A stretch of 64,000 bases of DNA from Echria macrotheca. Lineage: Eukaryota > Ascomycota > Sordariomycetes > Sordariales > Schizotheciaceae. Made by a program: the position numbers and the translations under genes. The stretch spans positions 1,054,001-1,118,000 of the forward strand of contig MU839830.1 of the NCBI GenBank assembly GCA_030411725.1, written 5' to 3'. Every line of letters starts with the position of its first letter. The stretch's first letter is position 1. The notes beneath the pieces are model-generated. The model was given only the letters and a program-made list of their open reading frames with translations, did not search any database and was not told the origin of the DNA. Positions 32,332-43,258 of the stretch are shown here, in pieces.

Positions 32332-32625
32332 GGTGGCCGCAATCGTGTAGAGTTTGACGACTTCGTTCCGGCCAAGGTCGCGTCTGTGCACCGGTGGATA
32401 GAGATGCTTTGGACGCAAGCTTGCGACTGATGATTGATGTTGCTCCAGAAAACGCACTGCCCAAGTAAAAAGTCCCACCCACCCACTCCGCAGCGATAAG
32501 ATAAGCCCCGCCGAAAAAAAGTTCCCGACAACTCGAAATTCCCACGTCGAGACCGAAATTCACGGGCGTTCCGTCCTGTTGCATTGATTAAGGTGTAACT
32601 GGACTGCGCCATTGTCACTTTCGCC
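32332..32625. promoter_or_regulatory. Shared bidirectional promoter of PRP16 and PWP1
   Basis: The two start codons face away from each other across 294 bp, so both promoters and leaders lie here. I see no strong TATA element. The arrangement suggests co-regulation of two RNA-processing genes, which is inferred. Confidence 0.6.
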
Positions 32626-34305
32626 ATGTCCATGATAACCTCAACAACTTGGGTGCCGCGCGGCTTTGCGGCGCCCTTTCCCACCAAGTACAACTTTGAC
32701 GAGGAGGAATTCGAGCGCATTGCCAGCCTCGCGAAACTCCAGCTCGACGACGCAAAGGAGGATCTCGAGGAAGCCCAAGACGAAGAAGCAGAGTCATCGA
32801 AAGAGCCGAAATCATCCAAGAAGGCGAAAACGCCAAAAGCCGCGGCTTCTGATGAGTATGCGCCTTTTCTTTCCGAAGAAAGTACCCAGCTAATACAGCA
32901 CAGAATAGAGATTGACGACGACCTGAAAGAGTATGACCTGGAACACTACGACGATGATGACGACGATGCGGAAATGGGCGAGGGTCAGCAGATGGGCATG
33001 TTCGGAAATGTCAAGTCGCTCGCCTACTACGAATCCAACAAGGACGATCCGTACATCACGCTGAAGGACGACGCCGAAGATGACGAAGACGATAGGGAGG
33101 AGCTGCAGATTTTGGCAACAGACAACCTCCTCCTGGCCGCCAAGATCGAAGATGAGCTTGCCCACCTCGAAGTCTATGTTTACGAAGACGAAGCCGACAA
33201 CCTCTATGTCCACCATGACATTATGCTCCCTGCGATACCGCTATGCGTCGAGTGGCTGGATATCCCGGTCGGGAAACCAGGTGTCGAGAAAGATTCGGCC
33301 GCCAACTTCGTGGCGATCGGCACTTTCGACCCCGACATCGAGATCTGGGATCTGGACACGGTAGATTGCATGTACCCCAACGCCATTCTGGGCCAGGGCG
33401 GTAATGTGGAGGAAAACAAGAAGAAGACGAAAAAGAACAAGAAGTCGAAGAGGGCAAACGACGAGTACCATGTCGACGCCGTCCTCTCCCTCGCAGCCAA
33501 CAGGAAACACCGGAATCTCTTGGCTTCAGCCTCAGCTGACAAGACGGTCAAGCTGTGGGACCTGCACACTGCCAAATGCGCAAAGTCATACTCGTACCAC
33601 ACCGACAAGGTCTGCTCGCTGGCCTGGAACCCAGTCGAGTCCACAGTGTTGCTAAGCGGCAGCTACGATCGCACCGTGGCTATCGCGGACATGCGAGCGC
33701 CGACCGAATCGCCCATGAGGGTCGGAGTGGAGAGTGATGTTGAGAACGTGAGGTGGGATCCTCATGACTCCAATTACTTCTTCGTCTCCACTGAGAACGG
33801 CATTGTCCATTACCACGATGCCCGAAAGGCCTCCAAGGACCCTTCTGCAAGCAAGGCGGTGTGGACACTGCAGGCGCATGATGAGTCGGTCTCATCTTTC
33901 GACCTGAACCCGGTGATCCCGGGCTTCATGGCGACCGGCTCCACAGATAAGACAGTCAAGCTGTGGAATATTGGCGCCGAGGGTCCATCACTCGTTGTTT
34001 CTCGTGACTTTGACGTTGGGAGGGTATTCTCTACCTCGTTTGGTCCTGATCCCGAGGTTGCCTTCAGGCTTGCGGTGGCTGGCAGTAAGGGCACGGTGTC
34101 CATCTGGGACACGAGCACAAACGCGGGTGTGCGGAAGTTTTTCGCTCAAAAAATGCCGAGCAAGCTGACAGGAGAGGTACCGGTTGAGGACCGCCTGGTG
34201 GGAGTGGCCGACGATGAGAGCAGCAGCTCTGATGAGGGCGAGGATGAAGAGGAGGACAGCGAGGAGGGCCAAGACGCCCACTCGATGGACCAGGACGAGG
34301 ACTAA
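32626..34305 (+). CDS. PWP1: Pwp1-like WD40 ribosome biogenesis protein
   Basis: Single exon, 559 aa, starting with MSMITSTTWVPRGFAAPFP, the conserved Pwp1 N-terminus (a second ATG two codons later is an alternative). Acidic stretches follow (runs of Asp near residue 108 and a KKKTKKNKKSKRAN basic patch). WD repeats are visible at ADKTVKLWDLHTAKC, GSYDRTVAIADMR, FFVSTENGIVHYHDARKA, ATGSTDKTVKLWNI and GSKGTVSIWDT. The C-terminus is very acidic. Family knowledge: Pwp1 is a nucleolar protein for 25S rRNA maturation. Confidence 0.93.
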   Translation: MSMITSTTWVPRGFAAPFPTKYNFDEEEFERIASLAKLQLDDAKEDLEEAQDEEAESSKEPKSSKKAKTPKAAASDEYAPFLSEESTQLIQHRIEIDDDLKEYDLEHYDDDDDDAEMGEGQQMGMFGNVKSLAYYESNKDDPYITLKDDAEDDEDDREELQILATDNLLLAAKIEDELAHLEVYVYEDEADNLYVHHDIMLPAIPLCVEWLDIPVGKPGVEKDSAANFVAIGTFDPDIEIWDLDTVDCMYPNAILGQGGNVEENKKKTKKNKKSKRANDEYHVDAVLSLAANRKHRNLLASASADKTVKLWDLHTAKCAKSYSYHTDKVCSLAWNPVESTVLLSGSYDRTVAIADMRAPTESPMRVGVESDVENVRWDPHDSNYFFVSTENGIVHYHDARKASKDPSASKAVWTLQAHDESVSSFDLNPVIPGFMATGSTDKTVKLWNIGAEGPSLVVSRDFDVGRVFSTSFGPDPEVAFRLAVAGSKGTVSIWDTSTNAGVRKFFAQKMPSKLTGEVPVEDRLVGVADDESSSSDEGEDEEEDSEEGQDAHSMDQDED

Positions 34306-37008
34306 CAAGCTGGGGTCGGGTGAGGTCAAGGATCGTGTTGCGACAGAGATATCCCTTCTAGTGTCTTGTGCCTCTTGGTTTCGATGGGAGCCATGTGATG
34401 CCATAGTCCAATGTCTAGCGACTGTCTTGCCTGACTCGTGTGACCAAGAAGACCCCAAATCAAATAATGCAAATCTAATTCGTACGTGATGTCGTCAAAC
34501 CATGAATAGGGGGTAGTACAAGCCCGAACCGTGATCTGGTCAGCACCAATCAGCACCAGGCAGCACAGCCCTGAGTAAGGATCCGCTTCGATGTCATGCT
34601 TGGTTCACAGCGATCTCGTCGGCACTGAGCAAGACCCACCTTACCATCCCGTCCCAATTCCGCTTCGTGCTGAGAAACGGCCAGGATTCCCCGGTGCATT
34701 GAGCAGTTGACTGTGGGGGACGGCTTGGCTCCGATCTCTCCATCTGTGCTCTCCGAACGTTCTACACTGGGAAAGCATCCTCGAGTCCCGAGCTGGATTG
34801 CGAATATCTGGCCGACGGAGCCGGATCGGTGGCGAAAAGACCAGAACACATCGGCCGAGAACCGTCGCCACCGCTTTTACTCTAATGACAGGCAATGCCG
34901 TGAGAGGTCACCAGCATCTCCGGAGCTTCCAGATCATGCAGAGACCCGCACCGCCGAAGGCCGACAGCGAAACGGCCACCGATCGGTGCAGCTCAACGCA
35001 TGCGAAAACCCCACTGCTTTGATTTGCATACACTATGCGCTGCGAACACGAGGCTCCTATGCGTCTGTTGATCACCAGGAAACCCGTTGTGTAAGAAGTC
35101 CAGATGTAAACATGCGACGGTCTAATTCCATCTTCAGCTGCTAAAAAGAAGACGTCCAAAAAAGTGTGTTTGCGACCGCCACACGCCTGCAGCTAAAGGA
35201 TGGCCGATGGCTTGCGCTCTGGTTTCAGATCTTGCAGTGGATGGGGAGGGCTGGCCAATGAGGTGCCGTGGTTCTTGGTCTGTTTCAAACTGGTTGATCC
35301 AGTCTGTGCGATCAGTTTTGGCGCCCGTGAAACATTTCAACCACACACTGCGGCCAAAGCGGCAGAGTAGCGATCTCGAAAAGATCGAACCGTTCCGTTT
35401 ACGAAGAGTTCATCTCTGATTGAAAGAACCCGACTGCTTCTGCGATCCAGGCAGGATGGTCAACACCTGCCCGCAAGGAACTGGCCGCGTCGAACACGTT
35501 GCTTGTGCCCCGCCAACCGATCCCACCTGGTCTGTGAGGCGCTCATTCCGCGCAGGGTGTGGTGTGGATCTTCAATCGCCATTCGCCAACGCACCAACAT
35601 GGTTGGGCAAACTCGGCTTGACATCGGACGGCGCAGTCTGAACTGCAGAAACTGTCAGGCACATGGACAAATCTGCGTTAGACCGAGCTGTCTGCAGCAC
35701 ATATTAACACATTTCCGATGTTCAGGTTGGCGGGAAACTTGTTGATTTCCTGAGCTTTCTTCCGCTCGCTTCTGCCCGAGTTGACCGTTGGGTTTTTTGC
35801 TAGAAAAGGGGCCTGGAAGAAAGCTGCCGCTCCTGCAAGGGGGAAACCACATCCTATTGGCTGGAGCCAAGGTTGGATATGAAACAGCCAATGGGCAGCC
35901 CGGTCTTAAAGTGGGTGACCTCCAGCGACCGCAGGGACCGGCGCGATTTCTGCAAATCACCGTCCTAAATCAAGCAAGGCCCTCCTTCTGCCGGGCCAGT
36001 GGGAGTGGGACAGAGATGCCGGCGTACTGCTACCACTCCCCGCATGGTGGTCTGCACAGATGGAAAGTAGCAGTACGCACCTCTTTTAGCCCGGTTCGTC
36101 AAGTGCGCCTCCCTCCCCTTGGCTCTCAGAGGACAGGCCCCTCACCTTCCATTCTCTCTACGCCTGCCCGTCCTTTATTGTTGTGCCATCCCTCTCAGGC
36201 ACCGTCGCCCGAATTTCTTTTCTTCGCTTCCGCGACTCCCTCACTGTCATTTATGGGCCTCTTGGGTGTTGAACTCCTCAGAGCGCAGCATCGCGAGTTC
36301 TCTTGACTCGACCATCTCCACGTTCATTTCTTCTATTTTCGTCCACTCCTTGCCGACGACAGGAACCACCGTTTTCCAACCCTGGTGCTTGCCACCAGAA
36401 ACACCACGCTCCCCTTCGTCTGATTCCCGAGTGCTCGTCAAAGAGCCACAAAGAGCATTACCTTCCAACGGACTGGATCCACCACGTGCCATCCGAGCTG
36501 TATTTGTACACCTCGACCGGCCTTCTGTTTCTTCATCTGATCGTCGACTCGATTTGTTTCTCATCTCTCGATATCCCGAGAGACTTGCTTCTCCTGCCCG
36601 TGGCGAGCGCGTCGCCACCTTCTCTTCCCCGTCCTGTGCCATCTCTGCCCAGGCGCCACGCTTCAGAGCTCCATTGAACGTCTGAAGCATCCCGTCTCGA
36701 CGACACCTCATTGTGGTGGACAGACACAGGGTAACGTCGTACCCATACCCGTCCAGTGCTTTGATCTCCTCTTCGAATGCAACCCGTGCCGTCGCCCACC
36801 CCCCGCACGACAAAAAGGTGAAGGCCCCTTCGCAATTTCTCCATTATCGGATTTCGGGGTCTCGACGATTCACCCACGGTGCTGGGACAACCGAACTGCC
36901 CGGTTTTGCGCTACCACATCGGCACGAGATCACCGAATATTAACTCAACCTTGCTCTCCTGTCTACGGTTACTCCGAAAGCTTTCCGGTCTGTTGACGAG
37001 TCGCCAAA
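34306..37008. other. Intergenic region with long leader of the Ser-rich orphan
   Basis: About 2.7 kb. From about 36,100 it is pyrimidine-rich and probably transcribed as the leader of the next gene; it includes an upstream ORF. ORFs of up to 172 codons elsewhere look random. Confidence 0.55.
36253..36306 (+). promoter_or_regulatory. Upstream ORF in the presumed leader of the Ser-rich orphan
   Basis: A 17-codon ATG-initiated frame in the pyrimidine-rich stretch 700 nt before the main start. It matters only if transcription begins upstream of it, which cannot be decided from sequence. Confidence 0.3.
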
Positions 37009-37929
37009 ATGTCGACGATTACGAGAGCCTTCACGACCCGTCGGGTCAAGCAGAGTCTGATGGCTGCTGAGACGTCAGAAGGCGTCCAGCGTGGGAAGGG
37101 CGCCACCGGTTCTATCCGGCACAAGATCTCAGCACCTATGGAGCTTATCCATACGACCAATATGCTGTCATATAATGCTCCGGACATCTACCCAAAGACG
37201 GCCAGCTCCACCGGATCTTCCCACAAGTCCGACGACGAGCTATCCGATAGCGCGCCGACTCACGTCTCATCTCCGCCAACGAGTCCCGATATCGAGTCTC
37301 CGAAGAGGTCACTGTCACCAGAGCCGAAGCAGTCGAATCACCTCTCCCAGTATTTCACTCTCCCGGAGCAGAAGTCTGCACCAGTTTCTCGAACGGAGGC
37401 GCCCGTGGTCCCTCAACGCGCAGCCTCGCATACCAAGAAGTCGTATGATTCCCTCGTTCGGCAACACTCCAGTTCACAACTTCGGCAACGGTCTAGTTCA
37501 CAACTATCGGAGCAATCTCACCGGTCCGTGTCTACGAAGGCCAGCTTTACCTTCTCGCGATCTTCATCCGCTAGCACCAGCACTACTGTTACTTCAAGGA
37601 GTTCATCAACACCTCCCAGCCACAAGGCCAAGGTGTCGGTTCCAACTGTCAGCTCGCCTACGCAGTCTTTCTCACAGCCACAGCTCAACCACCGGAAGGA
37701 TTTCTCGCAATCTCAGCACCCATTCGGGTCTGAACTGGCGCAGGTGTCAGAAATTGCCGAGGAGTTTGGTCTCAAGGACCAGCTCAACGATCTGGAGGCG
37801 GAGGAGCAAGAGCTGGCGCGCAAAGGACTTTGCAAGTTTAGCGCCGACGACTACCTCGGCGAGATACAGGGTCTTTTCTCCAGTTTCTTTCCTGATTCGA
37901 AACCGATGGCCACCGCAATGTGGATTTGA
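37009..37929 (+). CDS. Ser-rich orphan protein with conserved-looking C-terminal segment
   Basis: Single exon, 306 aa. I do not recognise a named family. The N-terminus is basic (MSTITRAFTTRRVKQSL), residues about 60-240 are a disordered Ser/Pro/Thr-rich region with many SP/TP sites and Gln/Ser repeats, and residues about 245-300 form an ordered, acidic segment (EIAEEFGLKDQLNDLEAEEQ, then FSADDYLGEIQGLFSSFF). That last part looks like a short helical binding module and is probably the conserved core. No signal peptide or membrane span. The start is the first ATG of the frame. A cytosolic or nuclear regulatory protein with phosphorylation sites is a guess. Confidence 0.7.
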   Translation: MSTITRAFTTRRVKQSLMAAETSEGVQRGKGATGSIRHKISAPMELIHTTNMLSYNAPDIYPKTASSTGSSHKSDDELSDSAPTHVSSPPTSPDIESPKRSLSPEPKQSNHLSQYFTLPEQKSAPVSRTEAPVVPQRAASHTKKSYDSLVRQHSSSQLRQRSSSQLSEQSHRSVSTKASFTFSRSSSASTSTTVTSRSSSTPPSHKAKVSVPTVSSPTQSFSQPQLNHRKDFSQSQHPFGSELAQVSEIAEEFGLKDQLNDLEAEEQELARKGLCKFSADDYLGEIQGLFSSFFPDSKPMATAMWI

Positions 37930-40169
37930 ACGACGGCAGGCATCCCGCACACTAATTTCTCTGTACATATTCCGGATGACGTTTCAGAGGCAAATTTAGC
38001 GCCTCTTGTGTGCGGGAGAGCGGCTGGCGGTGAACAAGGACTGGCGAGTTTTGTGGATGGTGTTACGATTTGGATGCATGACGAGAGGTTTTTCCGTACA
38101 CATTACAGCTACCTTATGGTGTCCCCTGAGGCGACATGCTGGTTTGAGTTTTTTGTTTGGGAGAGGCGGCGTTGGGAAGATTTATGTCAGGCACTTTTTT
38201 ATTCTTCATAGTTTGTTTTGCCTTTTGGGAAAACTGGCAGACAAAATTGGATATATTTCACACACGGGTTTTGTCTCGTCTGTTTTCATCTCGTATACAT
38301 GCCTTGTGTAACTGCTGCACAACGAGAGCTGAATATGCACGTCGTCGATTCTATGATATGACATGGAAGAACTGAGACGGTGGCAAATATTTTGGCAACG
38401 GGTTCCGTTCGAGCTTGTATGTTGGTCGGTCGTCGGATGTCGGTCTCGGCAGTACCTTGGGAGGATAATATCGGACGGGGAGGTGGCGACTGCAATAAGG
38501 TACAGATGGATTCTTTTAGTGGATACTGGGGCATCAGATGAGATGGCTAGGTGGTCCTAGGTGAGGATGACATAATGGTCGACAAGACACCATTTTTTGC
38601 TAGCTAGACATGAGTTTTCAAGCAGTTGGTTTTACTTTTGCGCTGTGGCTGTAGCTGGTGTATCTATGTCAGGAATGGATAACCAATAGTTTACATCCGC
38701 ACGGAGAGGGTTAAGAAGTTGAGGCCGAGGTGCAAGCCGACTACCGAAGCCCGATCAACGCACCCGGAACTTTTTGTCCTTCCGTCCTAACTTCTAGAAC
38801 GGACACCACGAGGCAACGAACCGCTGTCATTCATGCTAGCCTACCAAAGCATGGACGACCCGCCGCTTTTGACACAGGCCAGGTGCTGGATTCCCGGGTG
38901 CTTGGGTCGATCATGTCACTGGCTGCGTCGATCTTCGGCTCTCAGAGTTTTCTGGATTCGGTTTGCGACGGCGGGTGTATGATGTTCTTCTGGGTTCTTT
39001 CTTTCTGGTAAATTTCATGCCGAGACTCTTTAACTTGGGTGGATCATGTACATAGTCTACACTATCGCAAGTGGTGTAGCTCACGGGGATAAAGAGAGCA
39101 TCTTGAGCATATTAGATCGAAAGTATACCGTACCTTCTCGTAAAAGGAGATCAGGTAAGGGGCTTCAACGAAAAGAACAAGGAGAAACATTAGGTGTTAG
39201 TCCAAAACGTCAAGTGCTGCATCCTCTGGCCGTCACCGTCCGAGCTGGCGGAGCTAGTTAGTGTGATGAAGAACAGCAACCATCCGTGCTTTCAAACGCA
39301 GTGACAAAAAGCAAAGACGTCCTTCGACATCCCAAGACCGTGGCGCCGGCCAGTTCGTTTCAACACACAAGCCACCCCCCACCCCCGGCCGGCTCGTAGA
39401 CAATTCTTTCGAACTGCTTGGAACTCAGCGCAGAGACCCGTTCACGGACCGAGGATGATGAAAAGAGAACCGGGTTTGTCGTAATTTTTTGATCCAAATC
39501 GAGTAGCGCCTCGCTGAGGGATTCTCATCCCCGTTTTTTTAAACGCAGGTATACACAGGAAGTGCTTAATATAGGTCCGGGTTTGCTTCGCTGACTGCCG
39601 ACCTACCTTACCTCTTACTGGCGTAACTGTACGCTGCTGACCCTGCAGCCGTGGGTTTGTTGAGTGGGATGCGTCAGCGGCTGCATTTGAGTTGCGTTCT
39701 CATCGGTTCTTGTCTTGAACGTGGGGCTTCCGATCCGCGGTGGCGTCTGTTTTTAGAGTTTCGGGCGGGACATGCGCGACAGTGAGTGGAGAGGATCAGA
39801 TCTCGAATCTTGTCGTCGGAATGGAGGATTCAACACACAGCGCTTCGCTCCTGCATCTGAACATGCCGCTGCGCTCACTCACACTCTACAGATAGACGCT
39901 TCTACATCGATGCCGAATCCTGCATCTGCAGAGCAGCAGAGGCAGCGGCTGCCGGCGTGCATCTGGCTCTTCAAGGTTTGGCCCTGAGACATCATCCAGC
40001 TGTTGGTTCTCTGTAGGGCTGGCAGATCGGGGTTGGCTCTTGGCATGTTGGCTTGGCTGCGATGGTATGTCCAGGGTTAGGGTTATCCAGAATTGCCGCC
40101 GGCTGAAGCGCTGAAGCGCTGAGAAACCGGCCGATCATCCTTCGTCCAACAACGCAGCCACCAACATCG
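37930..40169. other. Intergenic region before the C9orf78-like gene
   Basis: About 2.2 kb. It begins with a T-rich 3' flank of the Ser-rich orphan and ends with the promoter of the next gene, including a telobox. ORFs are short. A segment near 39,060-39,125 faintly recalls a tRNA D-arm but lacks a B box. Confidence 0.55.
40073..40084 (+). promoter_or_regulatory. Telobox upstream of the C9orf78/Tls1-like gene
   Basis: AGGGTTAGGGTT, 85 nt before the ATG and in the same orientation relative to its gene as the NPR3 box. It is a candidate site for a telobox-binding Myb protein. Confidence 0.5.
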
Positions 40170-41407
40170 ATGGCATCCCCAGAGGAACCAGCGCCCGTGG
40201 TGTTCCGCCCAGCGAAGAGGAGGAAGGATTACCGACATCGCTCGGAAAGAGACGACGAGGCAGCCGCCGACGGCGCATCTACTGCGGCAGCCGCTGCGGC
40301 AATCGAAGCCCCCGCCACCATCGCCGCGCCTGGCGTGACCTCCCCCGGAAACGACGACGCGGACGAAGAAAGCGGACTTTCGGTCGCCCAGGCTCTGCAG
40401 CGCGCGCGGAATGCGAGGAAACACAGATTCGGGGGCGTCACCTTCCGCGCCGGCCCATCACATGCGGGGGATGATGATCATGCGACGGAGGAGAACCCGG
40501 AACAGCGTCTAGTCGTGCGGGATGGAGCCGACAGCATGGTCCCCGTTGGCGGTATCACCACTCGGTTTGCGCCGCAGACGGGGCTGGTGGGCGAGCTAGT
40601 GAATAAACATATGTGAGTACGGACGAGCGCTGTTCTCGCACCCCGCGTTCCCATGAAGTTGAGCAGCGGCTGATCAAGCAAGGGAGGAATACGTAGAATC
40701 CGAGCTGGCTAAACGACAGAGGTTACGCGCGGGAGCTTTATCACAAAATCAGAATACAGGACAAGACGGCAGTGCACGACATGACCCTGGCACCGAAGCA
40801 TCACAGGCAGTCCCCGGCAAGAGTGTCGAGTCCCAGCGGGTGATGCAGGGCAAGCTTCTGGAAGTCGATCTGGGGGATGAGGCTCGGGCGCGCGCTGCAG
40901 AGATGACGGAACGAGCGAAACGGCGTCTCCAGGGTCTCGCTGCCGAGGAAGAAATCCCGGAGAAACGGCCGAAGAAGGTGCGGCTGGGTCCGGACGGAAA
41001 GCCATGGCGGTCTAGGAATCGGAGGGGCAGCGATGATCTCAAGCGGGACGAGCTCGTGGAGAAGTTGATGAGCGAGAACAGACGTATATCTCCCTTTAAC
41101 TTGAGGTTGATGCCAATACTAACGAAACGCAGTGGAGGTCTACGATCTGGAATCCAACCAGGCTGCGCCGGAAGTCGGGTTCGAGAATGAGGAACAGTTC
41201 GCCGAGGAATTCCGACGCGAGTTCATGGAAAATATGTCCCAGAACCGTCGACGCAGGGCCGTCAAACCCACGGGCCCGGTCAAGCCCGGCGCGAAGAAGG
41301 AGGACGAGATTCTCAAGGGCCCGAAGCTGGGTGGGAGCAGGAATGCCAGGGCGGCCATGAGGAACATACTCCTGAAAGAACAGGAGGAAAAGAAAAAGCG
41401 ACGGTGA
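40170..41407 (+). CDS. C9orf78/HCA59 (Tls1)-family splicing-associated protein
   Basis: Three exons, 40170-40612, 40683-41083 and 41133-41407, give 372 aa. The second intron has a perfect TACTAAC branch point; donors are GTGAGT and GTATAT. Family marks: the N-terminal VVFRPAKRRKDYRHR, VAQALQRARNARKHRFGGVTF, the GLVGELVNKHMEEYVESELAK block rebuilt across intron 1, and a Lys-rich C-terminus (ILLKEQEEKKKRR). Family knowledge: human C9orf78 is a spliceosome-associated protein and fission yeast Tls1 affects splicing of shelterin and related transcripts together with Brr2. The nuclear location fits its basic content. Family assignment is firm from these blocks, but function in this fungus is inferred. 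Confidence 0.85.
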
Positions 41408-43258
41408 GGCTCAAGGTGAGCAGGAAGGACCGCAGCCTTGGCCCCCAAACAACAAGCGAAGCGCGGCCCGGGGCGCAAGAACCAACCCGGTTCGGGATAT
41501 TGGAGTTAACTAGCGAGCAAACCAGTGGTAAAAGTGGATTCTCCTCTGACCCTAGGTAGCGTCCGAATTCGCTCTCGGTATGACTAAATTTCGGTCAGAA
41601 AAATTGCGACGGTCCAAGTGCTGACAGTGAGCGTGTCTGACTGGGAGTGAAGGGTAAGGTATGAGGCTGTACGGCACACACGTCACCGCTCTTCTTGGTG
41701 TTCAATGAGAGCACTCCGTCATCCCTTACCAAGAGTCGATAATATGGTGCGGCATAGACACTTAAGTTAATATCAAGGCAATACCGCGGTGCCGATAGAG
41801 TTATTAACCACGGCAAATTCCAGTCCAACAAAGTTCCACCGCGTTTTCGATGACAGCCCTGCAGGGAAGCGAGAATGGATCTCTCCCCAAAGTGCCCAGA
41901 CTGACGAGCCCGTCCGGAGTGGAGGAGGGGCAAGGGATCAGCTTTACCAAACTCAGCCCCATCTTACGAGCCAAGACCCACCCACCCAGTGCGGCTTACT
42001 GTCTGTTCCCTTCATCTCCACCGAATTTATCCAATCAACATCCAATTTTAAGACACTTACTCACGAATTTTGGTGACACACCTGCGGACACAGTGCATCT
42101 TTGTATTTTACTTTGCAGAACTCTTTCTATCCATCCGCAAATCCCAAGGGAATAAGCTTCCCATCGACGAGGCTTGACGGCCGAAGGTGACAGTGTGGGA
42201 AGGGTCGTGCTGCTGCCCCTCACTGCCTGATCGCCAATGCCATTGGATTCTTATCGAGCGGCACGACCGCCTCTGGTCACCATGAGCCACCGAGCCAGCG
42301 GGATCGATGGGCTGCTAAATTGGGCCCATTCGGGGGAACAAGAAGGGCCAGGGCCGGGCGGATGAGGGATGGATTCGACGATGTCTGCTTGGTTCGTCTG
42401 GGACAGGCGCAGGATTGGGTCTCTTTCGATCCCCGCCACACGCACACACACGTCTCTCTCCCGTCCCTCTCTCAACGGTCGCAGACACAGATCTCACATC
42501 TCGTCGACCCACCCTCTCGGCAGACTCAACCGCCGTTGTGTCCGACTTGGGGGGTGTGACGAGTGAGTCGGAATGGTGCAAGCAGAGGAAGCAATCAATG
42601 CAATCCACGCGTTGGGCGGGGACGAAGATGCAGACTCTTCTCGTCTGCTCGGCCACCCGTGAAAGCACGACAGAGTTTAGGATTCCTCTTGGGGCCTAGC
42701 ACGGCTGCCATAGCCAACCAGGCCGCGGGAGAGTCGAGCTGTGGTTGGTGAGACCCCCTGCCGGCCTGCACGCCCTCAGCCCTTCTTCCTGGCAGTGCAG
42801 CTCGGCCCGGACCCCCTGGTCGCTCCAGCTGAATGGTTGCTTGAATTGGGGTTTCGAGTGCGAGGGGGAGAGAGAGAAGAGGAGAGAACAGAGCAGCGGG
42901 TGGTGAGATGCTGTGCTGACACTGGACACAACCACACAGGGCAGCCTTGCCTCAACCCATGCAACCCTGGGACTGCCCGCACACCCCCATTGCACCCGAA
43001 CTCTTTGCTCACGGCGTCCCAGCTCCTCTTTCTTCTTTTTCCTTTTTTCCTCTTTTTGCTGTTTCTCCCGGCTCCATCTGCTCCCACCGGATCGTCATCA
43101 GTCGTCAAGTGTCCGGCGACTCGGAGGCCATCGGCAACATCGACAGCGTGTGTGCCATGGTGTTCCGGACCTAAGGCCTTCGGACCCCCGAATCGAGACC
43201 CGCAAGGCTCCCGAACGAGCAGAGAGGAGATCACAACACAAATTCATCACGCCGAATC
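41408..43258. other. Intergenic region with pyrimidine-rich promoter
   Basis: About 1.85 kb. Near 43,019-43,085 a C/T-rich tract precedes the next gene and probably marks its transcription start. ORFs elsewhere overlap on both strands and show no family features. Confidence 0.6.

Noticed and set aside
39061..39125. Possible tRNA
   Set aside because: A D-arm-like GTAGCTCA stretch is present but there is no B box or acceptor pairing.
40073..40084. Telomere end or internal telomeric array
   Set aside because: Only two repeat units flanked by unique gene-rich DNA; interpreted as a promoter element.
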